NCBI RefSeq assembly: GCF_000412635.1
Contig: NZ_ASTG01000013.1
Location: forward strand, 1-64,000
Origin: Sphingobium bisphenolivorans
Lineage (GTDB): Bacteria; Pseudomonadota; Alphaproteobacteria; Sphingomonadales; Sphingomonadaceae
Reading direction: 5' to 3'
DNA length: 64,000 nt
A model generated the notes under the pieces. The model worked only from the letters and a program-made list of their open reading frames with translations, was not told where the DNA came from and did no database searches. Made by a program: the position numbers and the translations under genes. Of the stretch, positions 24,585 to 36,181 are shown piece after piece (positions within the stretch are counted from its first letter, which is position 1; the number at the start of each line of letters is the position of its first letter).

Positions 24585-26147
24585 TCAGGCGTCCGCCTCC
24601 GTCAGTTCGAGACGCGGGAACAGCGGCTTGGGCGGGCTGAGCAGGAAATTGGCCGCACGCAGCTTTTCGTACCAGTCCGTACCGATGACCGCATAGCCGC
24701 GCGATGCTTCCTCCACGCCCATCTGGTCGAGCAGAGCGGCAGCGCTCGCCGGAATGACGGGCTGGATCATGACGGCAAGACTAGCGATTGCGTCGTAGAG
24801 CGTCGCCAGCACGGCTTCCATGCGCGCCGGGTCGGTCTTGCGGAGCGCCCAGGGCGCCTGTGTGTCGATATAGGCGTTGCAGGCGAACACCGCACGCATC
24901 CACGCCTCGATCGCGGTCGAGGGGGCAAGGCGGGACATGGCGTTCTGAAAAGCATCGGCCGCGTCGGTCACAGTCTTGAGCAGTTCATTATCTTCTTCCT
25001 GCGCAGCGGGCTGCGGCAACCTGCCTTCGAGGTTTTTGGCAATGAAGCTGAGCGTCCTCTGGGCGAGATTACCAAAGCTGTTGGCGAGGTCGCTGTTCGA
25101 CCGGCTGACGATCGCTTCCGCACTATAGCTGCCGTCATTGCCGAACGTGACTTCCGAAAGGAGGAAATAGCGCAGCTGGTCCACCCCGAAGCGCTCAGCC
25201 AATTCCATCGGATCGGCGACATTGCCGACGGATTTCGACATCTTCTCTCCCCGGTTCAGGAGGAAGCCGTGACCGAATATCCCGCGGGGCAGCGGCAGCT
25301 TCGCACTCATCAGGAAAGCAGGCCAGTAAACTGCATGAAAACGTACGATATCCTTACCGATGATGTGCGTGATATCACCGCCTTCCGCCCAATAGCGGGC
25401 CATCCGCTCCGGATCGTCGGGATAGCCGCAGCCGGTCAGATAATTGGTGAGCGCGTCGACCCAAACATACATGACATGTCCGTCGCTGCCGGGCACCTTG
25501 ACGCCCCAGTCGAAGCTGGTGCGCGAGACGCTGAGGTCGCTGAGGCCGCTTTCCACGAAGCGCAATATTTCATTGCGCCGGCTGTCCGGCTGAATGAAGT
25601 CGGGCTGGCTGGCATAAAGGTCCAGCAGCCTCTGCTGATAATCGGAAAGGCGGAAGAACCAGCTTTCCTCGACCGTCCACTCGACGGGCGTTCCCTGCGG
25701 AGAAAGCTTCTTCCCCCCTTCCCCTTCGGTCAGTTCCTTCTCGTCGTAAAAGGCTTCGTCGCGGACCGAATACCAGCCTTCATAGCGGCCGAGATAGAGG
25801 TCGCCATTTGCTTCCATCGCCTGCCACAGGGCTTGGCTGGCGCGGTGATGGGCGGGCTCGCTGGTGCGGATGAAACGATCATAGCTGATGTTCAATCCGT
25901 TGTTCATCTCATTGAAATAAGATGACATTTCGTTCGCAAGCGCGCTCGGCTCGATGCCCCGGTCGCGCGCCGTTTGAGCCATTTTCAGCCCATGCTCGTC
26001 CGTGCCCGTCTGGAAAAAAACATCGCGTCCCATCATGCGCTGAAATCGCGCGATGGCATCAGTCGCGATCACTTCATAAGCATGCCCGATGTGAGGTCTG
26101 CCGTTCGGGTAACTGATGGCGGTGGTGATGGTGTAGGGCTGAGACAT
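24585..26147 (-). CDS. metG: Methionyl-tRNA synthetase
   Basis: A 520-residue class I synthetase. The HIGH motif is P-H-I-G-H-A-Y near residue 18 and the KMSKS loop reads K-M-S-K-S-V-G-N near 300. The connective domain lacks the Cys-X2-Cys zinc knuckles (Y-S-V-R-D-E-A-F-Y instead), marking the metal-free subtype. The anticodon-binding helix bundle follows, and no C-terminal EMAP-II tRNA-binding extension is present. It is essential for translation initiation and elongation. It lies 43 bases downstream of holB. Confidence 0.97.
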   Translation of the reverse strand: MSQPYTITTAISYPNGRPHIGHAYEVIATDAIARFQRMMGRDVFFQTGTDEHGLKMAQTARDRGIEPSALANEMSSYFNEMNNGLNISYDRFIRTSEPAHHRASQALWQAMEANGDLYLGRYEGWYSVRDEAFYDEKELTEGEGGKKLSPQGTPVEWTVEESWFFRLSDYQQRLLDLYASQPDFIQPDSRRNEILRFVESGLSDLSVSRTSFDWGVKVPGSDGHVMYVWVDALTNYLTGCGYPDDPERMARYWAEGGDITHIIGKDIVRFHAVYWPAFLMSAKLPLPRGIFGHGFLLNRGEKMSKSVGNVADPMELAERFGVDQLRYFLLSEVTFGNDGSYSAEAIVSRSNSDLANSFGNLAQRTLSFIAKNLEGRLPQPAAQEEDNELLKTVTDAADAFQNAMSRLAPSTAIEAWMRAVFACNAYIDTQAPWALRKTDPARMEAVLATLYDAIASLAVMIQPVIPASAAALLDQMGVEEASRGYAVIGTDWYEKLRAANFLLSPPKPLFPRLELTEADA

Positions 26148-26190
26148 GCGCTTTCCCTAGCCATTGTTGCCTGCGACGGGAAGCCGCTTT

Positions 26191-27159
26191 TCAGGTGGGC
26201 GGCGCGAGCGCCGCGACATGCCCGGCCAGTTCAAAGACCACCGCTCCCGGCTCCAGCGAGAGGATGACGGCGCCGCTCGCAATTTGCCGCGCAGCCTCCC
26301 AATGGTCGAGCGCCTTACCCAATGCGCTGCCCTGCCGTTGGCGAGCGAGGTTGGCGATGAAAGCGGGGGCGCGCTCCAGAAACGCTTCGTAGCGGGGCCG
26401 CGCGGTCTTCAGGGCCAGCGCCTTGGAAAGTGCCAGCCGCCTCTCGTTGGACGCGTCTCCATCGGCCGCGATAGCCGCAAGCGTGCTTTCCATATCGGCG
26501 ATATTCAGACCAGCATAATGCAGCGCCTTGCCCGGCGACCCCTCGCCTGCGCGGATGAGCGCCTGCAACTCATCGTCTGTAAGGTCGCCCTGTTGGCCGG
26601 TGAGGATCAAGCGCATCGGGCCATCGTCCAGCGGGTCGAAGCGCAAGGTGCGGCAGCGCGAGCGGATGGTCGGCAGCAAACGGCCGGGCGCGTGGCTGAC
26701 CAGCAGAAACAGCATGTCCGCGGGCGGTTCTTCGAGATTTTTCAGCAGGGCGTTTGCCGCACCTCGCTCCAGATCGTCCGCGCTGTCAATGACGACCACT
26801 CGCCGCTGGGAGAGCGACGGGGCGGACTGGATCAGCCGCTGAAGGCCACGGATCTGATCGACGCTGATATTGCGCGCGGTGCCGCTGTCCTTTTCCAGGC
26901 AAAAAAGGTCCGCATAGTCGGGATGCGCATCCGCTTCGAACAGCCGGCGAACGGGATGATCCTGCGGCACGGCCAGGCCCTCGTCCGAGAGCGGCGGTCC
27001 TGCCGCCTCAGCCAGCAGCCGCAGTGCCATGGCGCGGGCGAAGCTCGCCTTCCCGATGCCGCGCGGGCCAGCCAATATCCAGCCATGATGCAGCCGTCCG
27101 CCACGGGCCGCGCTCAATAAGAGTTCCGCCTGCCGGTCATGACCCAGAAGCGACGTCAT
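26191..27159 (-). CDS. holB: DNA polymerase III subunit delta prime
   Basis: A 322-residue clamp-loader subunit. The AAA+ fold shows the degenerate P-loop A-G-P-R-G-I-G-K-A-S near 34, D-Q-I-R-G-L, V-V-V-I-D-S-A-D and the L-K-N-L-E-E-P-P sensor region, then S-R-C-R. I see no zinc-binding cysteine quartet, often lost in alphaproteobacteria. The start overlaps the tmk stop by 4 bases (ATGA), the usual tmk-holB coupling. Confidence 0.93.
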   Translation of the reverse strand: MTSLLGHDRQAELLLSAARGGRLHHGWILAGPRGIGKASFARAMALRLLAEAAGPPLSDEGLAVPQDHPVRRLFEADAHPDYADLFCLEKDSGTARNISVDQIRGLQRLIQSAPSLSQRRVVVIDSADDLERGAANALLKNLEEPPADMLFLLVSHAPGRLLPTIRSRCRTLRFDPLDDGPMRLILTGQQGDLTDDELQALIRAGEGSPGKALHYAGLNIADMESTLAAIAADGDASNERRLALSKALALKTARPRYEAFLERAPAFIANLARQRQGSALGKALDHWEAARQIASGAVILSLEPGAVVFELAGHVAALAPPT

Positions 27160-27782
27160 GGCAGCAGGTCTTCCAAGGCCCCAACGAGCCGTGCGGTAAC
27201 TACGTCCGCTTCGCCGGAAGCATCGATCGTGCGAACCCGATCGGGCTCCTGTTTCGCAAAGCGCGCGAAGGCATCAGCCACCCGCTGATGAAAGCCGCTG
27301 TCCCGGCCGCCGATCCGGTCGGCGCCATTGACGTCACGCGATCGGGCGCGCGCGCTCGCCTCCGCCTCCGGCAGCGTCAGCAGGAATGTGCGGTCGGGGA
27401 GGAAGCCGGCGCTGCCGATGCGGTGAAGGGTCAGGATATCGGCATCGGTCAGGTCGCCCATACCCTGATAGGCTCGGCTGCTGTCGAGAAAACGGTCGGA
27501 CAATACCCAAGCGCCGCGTTCTACCGCCGGCCGCACGGTCTTTTCGATATGATCAGCCCGCGCGGCGGCGAAGAGCAGCGCTTCGGCACGGGGGCTCCAA
27601 CGGTCCGCCTCGCCCGTCAGCAGCAGGGCGCGGATCGCTTCCGCCCCATCGCTGCCGCCCGGTTCCCGCGTTTCGACCACATCCAGGCCGCGTCCACGCA
27701 ACAGCGCGGCAAGGGCCCGCAACTGGGTCGACTTGCCGGCACCCTCGCCACCCTCCAACGATATGAAGCGCCCCCGCGTCAC
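27156..27782 (-). CDS. tmk: Thymidylate kinase
   Basis: A 208-residue enzyme phosphorylating dTMP to dTDP. The P-loop E-G-G-E-G-A-G-K-S-T is near residue 10, the D-R-F-x-D-S-S dTMP-binding motif near 96, and a lid region (R-A-R-S-R-D) follows. The start is GTG 27782, overlapping the dacC stop as GTGA. It couples nucleotide supply with the clamp-loader gene downstream. Confidence 0.96.
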   Translation of the reverse strand: MTRGRFISLEGGEGAGKSTQLRALAALLRGRGLDVVETREPGGSDGAEAIRALLLTGEADRWSPRAEALLFAAARADHIEKTVRPAVERGAWVLSDRFLDSSRAYQGMGDLTDADILTLHRIGSAGFLPDRTFLLTLPEAEASARARSRDVNGADRIGGRDSGFHQRVADAFARFAKQEPDRVRTIDASGEADVVTARLVGALEDLLP

Positions 27783-28942
27783 CCGAAGAACGACTTCAAC
27801 CCGTTCCAGAGCCGCCCGAACATGCCGGCTTCGCTCACGTCTGCGCCAGCGACGAGCGGCAGTATCTGCGGCGGCGTATCCGGGGTGGAGATGATGAGCT
27901 GCGCAATCTTCTGTCCCTTGGCGATGGGAGCCTTGATCGGGCCGGTATAAGCGACCTTCACTGAGATGTTTCCGGAGGCCGTGCGGGGCAGCGTGACCGC
28001 CATATTCTGCGGCGCGATCAGCGGCACGGTGGTCGCGCTGCCCAGTTGAACCTCGGCCGTCTCGACGGTCTGGTCCTTCTTGAACAAGGGCTGAGACTTC
28101 CAGGCCCTGAACCCCCAGTCCATGAAGCGGACGGATTCGGCGATGCGTCCGTTAAAGCTCTGCAGGCCGGCGACGACCATCACGAGGCGGCGTCCATCCT
28201 GCTCGGCAGAGCCGGTGAAGCCGAACCCGGCTTCCTCGGTGTGGCCGGTCTTCAGGCCGTCGGCGCCCGCGATCTTGCCCAGGATCGGGTTGCGGTTGCC
28301 CTGCTCGATATCCGCGCCGCCCATCGTCTTGCCCCAGGTGAAGGAGCGGGTGGCGTAGAAGCGCTTGTAGAGGTCCGGCGTCTCCTCGACCGTCGCTTCG
28401 GCGAGCTTGGCGAGGTCCTCTGCCGTCACATAGGTGACACCCTCATCGGGCCAGCCATTGCTGTTGCCGAAATGACTATTCTTCAGGCCAAGTCGCTCCG
28501 CTTCCTGGTTCATCAGGGCGACGAAGGCTTGCTCAGTGCCGGCGATGCCCTCGGCCAGCACGACACAAGCGTCATTGCCGGACAGGGTGACGATGCCGTG
28601 CAGCAGATTTTCGACCGAAACCTGTTCGTTCACGGACAGGAACATGGTCGAACCCGCCTGCGGGCCGTGCCACTGCCGCCACGTCTCAGGCCGAACCGTG
28701 AATTTGGTGTCGAGCTTCAGATCGCCCTTCTGGATCAGGCGGAAAGCGACGTGGGCGGTCATCATCTTCGCCATCGAGGCGGGCGGCATCCGCGTCTGCC
28801 CGCCCTTGTCATAGAGGACCGCGCCTGACGACAGATCCTTCATGTAAGCGATCGGCGCTTCGCTGGTATAGGGTGGGGCAGCCGCCGTCAGGGGCTGCGA
28901 CAGCAATCCGACGAACAGGAGAGCGGCGATCGACTTTTTCAT
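27779..28942 (-). CDS. dacC: D-alanyl-D-alanine carboxypeptidase (S11, PBP5/6-like)
   Basis: A 387-residue exported peptidoglycan enzyme that removes the terminal D-Ala of stem pentapeptides. The signal peptide is residues 1-22. Catalytic motifs are S56-M-A-K59, S121-G-N123 and K231-T-G233. The C-terminal PBP5-type domain (about 265-365) and a final amphipathic anchor (W-N-G-L-K-S-F-F) follow. ATG 28942 is chosen over an upstream ATG 28960 because the signal peptide starts there. The choice between dacA and dacC names is not decidable. It is the head of the tmk-holB operon. Confidence 0.93.
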   Translation of the reverse strand: MKKSIAALLFVGLLSQPLTAAAPPYTSEAPIAYMKDLSSGAVLYDKGGQTRMPPASMAKMMTAHVAFRLIQKGDLKLDTKFTVRPETWRQWHGPQAGSTMFLSVNEQVSVENLLHGIVTLSGNDACVVLAEGIAGTEQAFVALMNQEAERLGLKNSHFGNSNGWPDEGVTYVTAEDLAKLAEATVEETPDLYKRFYATRSFTWGKTMGGADIEQGNRNPILGKIAGADGLKTGHTEEAGFGFTGSAEQDGRRLVMVVAGLQSFNGRIAESVRFMDWGFRAWKSQPLFKKDQTVETAEVQLGSATTVPLIAPQNMAVTLPRTASGNISVKVAYTGPIKAPIAKGQKIAQLIISTPDTPPQILPLVAGADVSEAGMFGRLWNGLKSFFG

Positions 28943-29022
28943 GCAGGTCTGCCTTCGCAACAGATGGATTCTTTATGCCTGGGGATGTTCAATAGCCATG
29001 ATGCGGCCGTTCTCAAAGCCCT

Positions 29023-30060
29023 CTACTGCTTCACCGCGTCCGCGAGCAGGCCGACCGAAAGCGCGTAGAAATTGGAGCAGTTATAATCGAGGATCGCGCG
29101 ATAATTGCTGGTCAGCAGATAGGCGGTCTTGCCTGGGCCGTCGGGCTCCAGCAGGGTCGCCATTACCCGATCCGCCGGCCACTGGCCGCCGCTGGGGACG
29201 ATTCCCATGCGGCGCCACTCGGCCATGCTCAGCCAGCGGCTGTGCCGATTGAACACTCTTGGACAGCGTGCGGGCGTGCTGCGGGCCGCGATGGCGGTGC
29301 GGTCCAGCCCGGCGGGCACCGACACCGCTACGCCCCAAGGCTGGCCGCGCCGCCAACCGGCATGAACGAAATAATTGGCGATCGAGGCAAGCGCATCCGC
29401 CTCGCTGCTCCAGATATTGACCTGCCCGTCGCCGTCGCCATCCTTTCCGAGCCGCAGATAGACGCTCGGAAGGAATTGCGGATAGCCCGTCGCGCCCGCC
29501 CAGCTGCCCACCAGCCGGCTGCGCGGCACGCCATTGTCCAGCATCTTCAGCGTTGCGAGGAGCTCCGGCTCGAACAATGTCCGCCGCCGCCCCTCATAGG
29601 ACAGGGTGGCCAGCGACCGGATCAGGTCGAAATCGCCGGTGTAGGAACCATAATTGGTTTCATGGCCATAGATGGCGACCATGATCTCCTCCGGCACACC
29701 CGTCTCCGCTTCGATCCGGGAGAGGCGCGCGCGATTGGCAGCATAGGCCGTCCTGCCCCTGCTGATGCGAGCGGCATCGACGTGCTGGCGCCGATATGGT
29801 TCGAAATTCGGGATGGGCGAATAGGCGCCGCCGCCCGGCTGCGATTGATCCAGTTGCACGACCCGCGGATTGGGGGTGAGGCCGGGAAAGACGGAATTGA
29901 GCGTCGTGTCGCGGATACCCATCGCCCGCGCCTTGGGACGCAGAGATTCCAGATAGGTTTGAAAGGCCCGATCCTCCTGCGCCAGTCCGCTGCTCGCCGT
30001 CAGGCTGCCGGTCGCAACGACGGCAAGTCCCAGAAACAACGAGAATATGGAAGAACGCAT
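29023..30060 (-). CDS. Lytic murein transglycosylase (MltB-like, SLT_2)
   Basis: A 345-residue exported enzyme that cleaves glycan strands to form 1,6-anhydroMurNAc. The signal peptide (about 1-27) has no lipobox, so it is soluble or periplasmic, unlike MltB itself. The catalytic region reads A-I-Y-G-H-E-T-N-Y-G, with the acid Glu; G-A-T-G-Y-P-Q-F-L-P-S and an A-N-Y-F motif follow. AAGGAG lies 8 bases before the ATG. It lies 80 bases upstream of dacC. The anhydro-muropeptides it makes would feed the AmgK/MurU recycling route encoded in this window. Confidence 0.93.
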   Translation of the reverse strand: MRSSIFSLFLGLAVVATGSLTASSGLAQEDRAFQTYLESLRPKARAMGIRDTTLNSVFPGLTPNPRVVQLDQSQPGGGAYSPIPNFEPYRRQHVDAARISRGRTAYAANRARLSRIEAETGVPEEIMVAIYGHETNYGSYTGDFDLIRSLATLSYEGRRRTLFEPELLATLKMLDNGVPRSRLVGSWAGATGYPQFLPSVYLRLGKDGDGDGQVNIWSSEADALASIANYFVHAGWRRGQPWGVAVSVPAGLDRTAIAARSTPARCPRVFNRHSRWLSMAEWRRMGIVPSGGQWPADRVMATLLEPDGPGKTAYLLTSNYRAILDYNCSNFYALSVGLLADAVKQ

Positions 30061-30204
30061 TGATGAATCTCCTTACGGCTTTTGTTGCACAGCCACCCCG
30101 CGGCGTGAATCCCCTTAATTGCAGCACGTCCTTCAGTGGCGATGAAGGGAAGGAATGATTTAACGCTTGGCTTGGCCGCAAGGTTCGCTAGGAAGCGGAG
30201 CAAC

Positions 30205-30294
30205 GGACAGGTGGCCGAGTGGTTTAAGGCAGCGGTCTTGAAAACCGCCGTGGGTTCACGCTCACCGTGGGTTCGAATCCCACCCTGTCCGCCA
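30205..30294 (+). tRNA. tRNA-Ser (UGA anticodon)
   Basis: A 90-base class II tRNA with encoded CCA. The acceptor GGACAGG pairs with CCTGTCC. The anticodon loop C-T-TGA-A-A sits on a GCGGT/ACCGC stem and gives UGA. The long variable arm (CGTGGGTTCACGCTCACCG region) and T-loop GGTTCGAATCC are typical of tRNA-Ser. It would read UCA and, with modification, other UCN codons. Confidence 0.96.
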
Positions 30295-30384
30295 TCACCA
30301 ACAATAGCCGTTGCAATTAATCCGCGTTAGGGCGGATCGACAGTTCGCATGCTATCATCATCTCACCTTGTCGGAGTGAGTGCG

Positions 30385-30630
30385 ATGCCAGCTGATACCG
30401 ATGTCCGTTATCTGTTCCGGCGCGCCAGAGAGGAAGCGGCGAAGGTTGATGCCGCGGTCGAGCGGCGCGCCTCAGCGGCGGAAATCGCTGCGCATCGCGA
30501 ATTGGCGCTGCGCTACAAGATCAGGGCGCTTGCGGTTACTTCGCCCGAGCAGCTTCTCTATGAAGCGATGGATAAGGATGTGAGCAGAGGAGATCATCTG
30601 CTCGGAGGAGACGGCCACCGCGCCAGCTAA
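30385..30630 (+). CDS. Small conserved-looking protein of unknown function
   Basis: An 81-residue hydrophilic, helix-rich protein with many Ala, Arg and Glu residues and no membrane segment or cysteine. GGAG lies 8 bases before ATG 30385, and the usage of G/C at third positions matches neighbours. A terminator-like hairpin follows the stop by 8 bases, supporting a real monocistronic gene. I recognise no domain. Confidence 0.55.
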   Translation: MPADTDVRYLFRRAREEAAKVDAAVERRASAAEIAAHRELALRYKIRALAVTSPEQLLYEAMDKDVSRGDHLLGGDGHRAS

Positions 30631-30637
30631 AGTTAAA

Positions 30638-30668
30638 GCGCCCCCGAGCAAGGGACAGCCGGGGGCGC
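30638..30668 (+). terminator. Terminator-like hairpin after the small gene
   Basis: GCGCCCCCG pairs with CGGGGGCGC (nine base pairs, 13-base loop), followed by GATTTG. It begins 8 bases past the stop at 30630. No long T-run. Confidence 0.55.
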
Positions 30669-30796
30669 GATTTGTCTGCTGTCGGGCATCCAAATCAGGC
30701 CAACATTAGCACGTCGTCATGGCCCCGACAATCTACCCACGCCCAGAGCGCGGGCATTCCGTAACGTCAGACACAAGCGCCTGATATCGGGATCGA

Positions 30797-30820
30797 CAGG
30801 GCCGCAGCAATGCGGCCCTG
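30797..30820 (-). terminator. Strong hairpin downstream of secA
   Basis: CAGGGCCGCA-GCAA-TGCGGCCCTG is a perfect ten-base-pair stem with a four-base loop. It lies 19 bases past the secA stop. There is no T-run on either side, so it may be a 3'-end stabiliser rather than an intrinsic terminator. The rest of 30669-30796 shows nothing. Confidence 0.5.
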
Positions 30821-30838
30821 CGTAAGATCAACGGCAGG

Positions 30839-33559
<2,721 letters not shown>

Positions 33560-33621
33560 GCAAGTTCCTGACAAAAGGGGAACGCGCACCCTTTCAGGCG
33601 ACGCGCACAGATATGCGCCGC

Positions 33622-33650
33622 GATTTAGGAGGCGCACGTCCTTTAGTCAA
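33622..33650 (-). promoter_or_regulatory. Candidate sigma-70 promoter of secA
   Basis: On the minus strand TTGACT and TAAATC are separated by exactly 17 bases. A start near 33615 gives a leader of about 56 bases before the secA ATG. Confidence 0.55.
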
Positions 33651-33716
33651 TCAGAGCAGCCATCCGATGAGCGCGTAATGAACGGCACAATCCCGGGCAG
33701 TAGAGCGCATCCCAGA

Positions 33717-33744
33717 TTGACGCTTAGGCATATTGCGCTAATCG
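33717..33744 (+). promoter_or_regulatory. Candidate promoter of argJ, implying a leaderless or near-leaderless transcript
   Basis: TTGACG (33717-33722) and TAATCG (33739-33744) have a 16-base spacer. The argJ ATG at 33751 is only 6 bases past the -10 box, about where transcription would begin. No Shine-Dalgarno sequence precedes the ATG. Confidence 0.4.
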
Positions 33745-33750
33745 ACGAGC

Positions 33751-34977
33751 ATGACCGATCGCTCACCCCTCGCCCCCGCCGCTTTCCCCGAACTTCCGCC
33801 CATTGCAGGCGTGACGCTGCGGGTGGCGCGGGCACGATATAAGAATTGGGACAGGTGCGACCTCACCTATGCCGAGTTGGCGGAAGGGACGGCAGTCGCC
33901 GGCGTCACCACGCAGAGCAAATGCCCATCACCCGAGGTGGAATGGTGCCGTGACGCCATTCCGCTCGGCGCCGCGCGCGCGCTGGTGGTCAACGCCGGCA
34001 ACGCGAACGCCTTCACCGGCCGGCGCGGCCGGGCAGCGGTCGAAGCCATCGCGGCCAAGGTCGCCAATCATCTGACATGCCAGCCTTCGGATATCTTCAT
34101 ATCCTCGACCGGGGTGATCGGCGTTCCTCTGCCGGTGGACAAGGCCGAGGCCGGGCTGGAAGCGGCATTCACCGCAGAGCCCTGCGGGTGGGAGGATGCG
34201 GCGGCGACGATCGGCACGACAGACACCTATCCGAAGGGCGCACGCGTTTCCGCCATGATCGGCGAGACACGAGTCGAACTGGTCGGGATCATCAAGGGGT
34301 CGGGCATGATCGCACCCGACATGGCCACGATGCTCGGCTATATCTTCACCGACGCCGCGATCGACCATAAGCTGCTCCAGCAGCTGCTCTCCGCCGCGAA
34401 CCGGCGGACCTTCTCCTGCATTACGGTCGATAGCGACACATCGACCAGCGACACGGTGCTGGCCTTCGCCACCGGGCAGGCGGGCAATGCGGTGCTGGCG
34501 AGCATGGACGACGCGGGCGCGGACGCTTTTGCAGCGGCGCTGCACGATATTTGCCTCCAACTCGCCCATCTGGTCGTGCGCGATGGCGAGGGTGCTACCA
34601 AGTTCGTGGAGATTGCTGTCGAGGGAGCCGATAGCGACCAGAGCGCGCATCGCATCGCCATGTCGATCGCCAATTCGCCGCTGGTCAAGACGGCGATCGC
34701 GGGCGAAGACGCCAATTGGGGGCGCGTCGTCGCCGCGATCGGCAAGGCAGGCGAGCCAGCGGACCGCGACAAGCTGTCCATCCGCTTCGGCGCTACGCAG
34801 GTCGCCACCGGCGGCCTCGCGGTGGAGGGTTATGATGAGGCGCCGGTCGCTGCTCACCTGAAGGGGCAGGACATCGCCATCGGCGTCGATCTGGGCCTTG
34901 GTGAAGGCAGGGCCACAGTCTGGACCTGCGACCTGACGCATGGCTACATCTCCATCAATGCGGACTATCGGAGCTGA
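33751..34977 (+). CDS. argJ: Bifunctional ornithine acetyltransferase / N-acetylglutamate synthase
   Basis: A 408-residue arginine-biosynthesis enzyme that moves acetyl from N-acetylornithine to glutamate; many also use acetyl-CoA. The autocleavage site is visible in K-G-S-G-M-I-A-P-D-M-A-T-M, where the Thr becomes the N-terminal nucleophile of the beta chain. V-N-A-G-N-A-N-A, the I-S-S-T-G-V-I-G oxyanion motif and the C-terminal D-L-T-H-G-Y-I-S-I-N-A-D-Y are all present. Whether it is mono- or bifunctional cannot be told. The stop overlaps the next start by one base. Confidence 0.96.
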   Translation: MTDRSPLAPAAFPELPPIAGVTLRVARARYKNWDRCDLTYAELAEGTAVAGVTTQSKCPSPEVEWCRDAIPLGAARALVVNAGNANAFTGRRGRAAVEAIAAKVANHLTCQPSDIFISSTGVIGVPLPVDKAEAGLEAAFTAEPCGWEDAAATIGTTDTYPKGARVSAMIGETRVELVGIIKGSGMIAPDMATMLGYIFTDAAIDHKLLQQLLSAANRRTFSCITVDSDTSTSDTVLAFATGQAGNAVLASMDDAGADAFAAALHDICLQLAHLVVRDGEGATKFVEIAVEGADSDQSAHRIAMSIANSPLVKTAIAGEDANWGRVVAAIGKAGEPADRDKLSIRFGATQVATGGLAVEGYDEAPVAAHLKGQDIAIGVDLGLGEGRATVWTCDLTHGYISINADYRS

Positions 34978-35777
34978 TGCCGACCGAACTGCATGAACCC
35001 GTGGTCGCGCTGATGCGTGAGGTGGGGCGGGACATCGTCATGCCCCGCTACCAGAACCTCGCCAACCATGAGATCAACGAAAAGTCGGCGGCCGACGATC
35101 TGGTCACGATCGCTGACAAGGAAAGCGAAATTCGCCTTGCTGAAGGCCTGTCGGCCATCCTGCCTGAAGCCGGCATCATCGGCGAGGAGGCATGCGCCGC
35201 CGATCCGGCGATCCTGGAGCGGGCAGGCACTGGCTTGAACTGGATCATCGATCCCATCGACGGGACCGGAAATTTCGCCGCCGGACGGCCGCCCTTCGGC
35301 ATCATGGTTGCGCTCGCCGACGCTGGCGCGATCCTGGCGGGGTGGATATTGGACCCGCTCACTGGCCGGTTGTGCCATGCGATATTGGGCGCGGGCAGCC
35401 ATATCGATGGCCAGCAGGTGCATGCGCGTGAGAGCGAGCAAGACCTGCCCATCGCGGCCCTTGCGGTCTATTTCATGACCGAAGAAGAGCGCGCCGATAT
35501 TCAGCGTCGTTCTGCCGGAAATTTTCAGTTGGTCGACATTCCCCGCTGTGCCGCCGAACAATATCCGCGCCTTGTGCTGGGTCAGAATGACATATCGGTC
35601 TTTGCGCGCACCCTGCCCTGGGATCACGCCGCCGGGACGCTCTTCCTGAATGAAGCGGGTGGTTGCTGTCAGCGACTGGACGGGTCGCCTTACGTCGTGG
35701 GCGATTTGCAGCGCGGGCTGCTCGGCGCATCATCGCCGCGCCTGTGGGATGTCGCGGCGGAAAAGCTGTTCCGCTGA
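34977..35777 (+). CDS. Inositol-monophosphatase-family phosphatase
   Basis: A 266-residue Mg-dependent phosphatase. Motifs are G-E-E near 70, D-P-I-D-G-T-G-N-F near 95 (metal and substrate site) and W-D-H-A-A-G near 220. The usual first motif is shifted (A-D-D-L-V-T-I-A-D-K-E-S-E). Members act on inositol phosphates, histidinol phosphate, fructose-1,6-bisphosphate or PAP. Coupling to argJ (TGATG) hints at an amino-acid role such as HisN, but this is inference. Confidence 0.88.
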   Translation: MPTELHEPVVALMREVGRDIVMPRYQNLANHEINEKSAADDLVTIADKESEIRLAEGLSAILPEAGIIGEEACAADPAILERAGTGLNWIIDPIDGTGNFAAGRPPFGIMVALADAGAILAGWILDPLTGRLCHAILGAGSHIDGQQVHARESEQDLPIAALAVYFMTEEERADIQRRSAGNFQLVDIPRCAAEQYPRLVLGQNDISVFARTLPWDHAAGTLFLNEAGGCCQRLDGSPYVVGDLQRGLLGASSPRLWDVAAEKLFR

Positions 35778-35783
35778 CAGGCC

Positions 35784-35817
35784 GGACCGGGGATCGGAAA
35801 CGCCGCCCGCCCGGTCC
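35784..35817. terminator. Hairpin between convergent phosphatase and trxA genes
   Basis: GGACCGGG pairs with CCCGGTCC (eight base pairs) around an 18-base loop. It lies 6 bases past the phosphatase stop and 14 bases past the trxA stop, so it may serve both strands. No T-run. Confidence 0.45.
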
Positions 35818-35831
35818 AGTGTCGTTTCACC

Positions 35832-36152
35832 TTACAGAACGCTCTCGATCCAGCCCTTGAGCGCGCTCTTGGGCGCAGCGCCGACCTTGGTCGCAGCGGC
35901 CTCGCCATTCTTGAACAGGATCATCGTCGGGATTCCGCGCACGCCATAACGACCGGGCGCATCGGGATTTTCGTCGATGTTGATCTTGGCGATGACCACC
36001 TTGTCAGCCAGTTCTTCCGAGATTTCCTCAAGAGCCGGGCCGATCATCTTGCAAGGGCCGCACCATTCGGCCCAGAAATCGACCAGCACGGGCTTGTCCG
36101 CCTCTACGACGTCCTGCTGAAAGCTCTGGTCCGTGACTGCCTTGGTAGCCAT
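35832..36152 (-). CDS. trxA: Thioredoxin 1
   Basis: A 106-residue cytosolic disulfide reductant with active site W-C31-G-P-C34-K, the buried Asp in L-V-D-F-W-A, and the cis-Pro motif [14 protein letters not shown] lies just before the ATG. It starts 29 bases after the addA stop. The trxA-addA linkage is common in alphaproteobacteria. Confidence 0.97.
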   Translation of the reverse strand: MATKAVTDQSFQQDVVEADKPVLVDFWAEWCGPCKMIGPALEEISEELADKVVIAKINIDENPDAPGRYGVRGIPTMILFKNGEAAATKVGAAPKSALKGWIESVL

Positions 36153-36181
36153 ATATTTGTCTCCTTCAATTGGAGGGTTAT

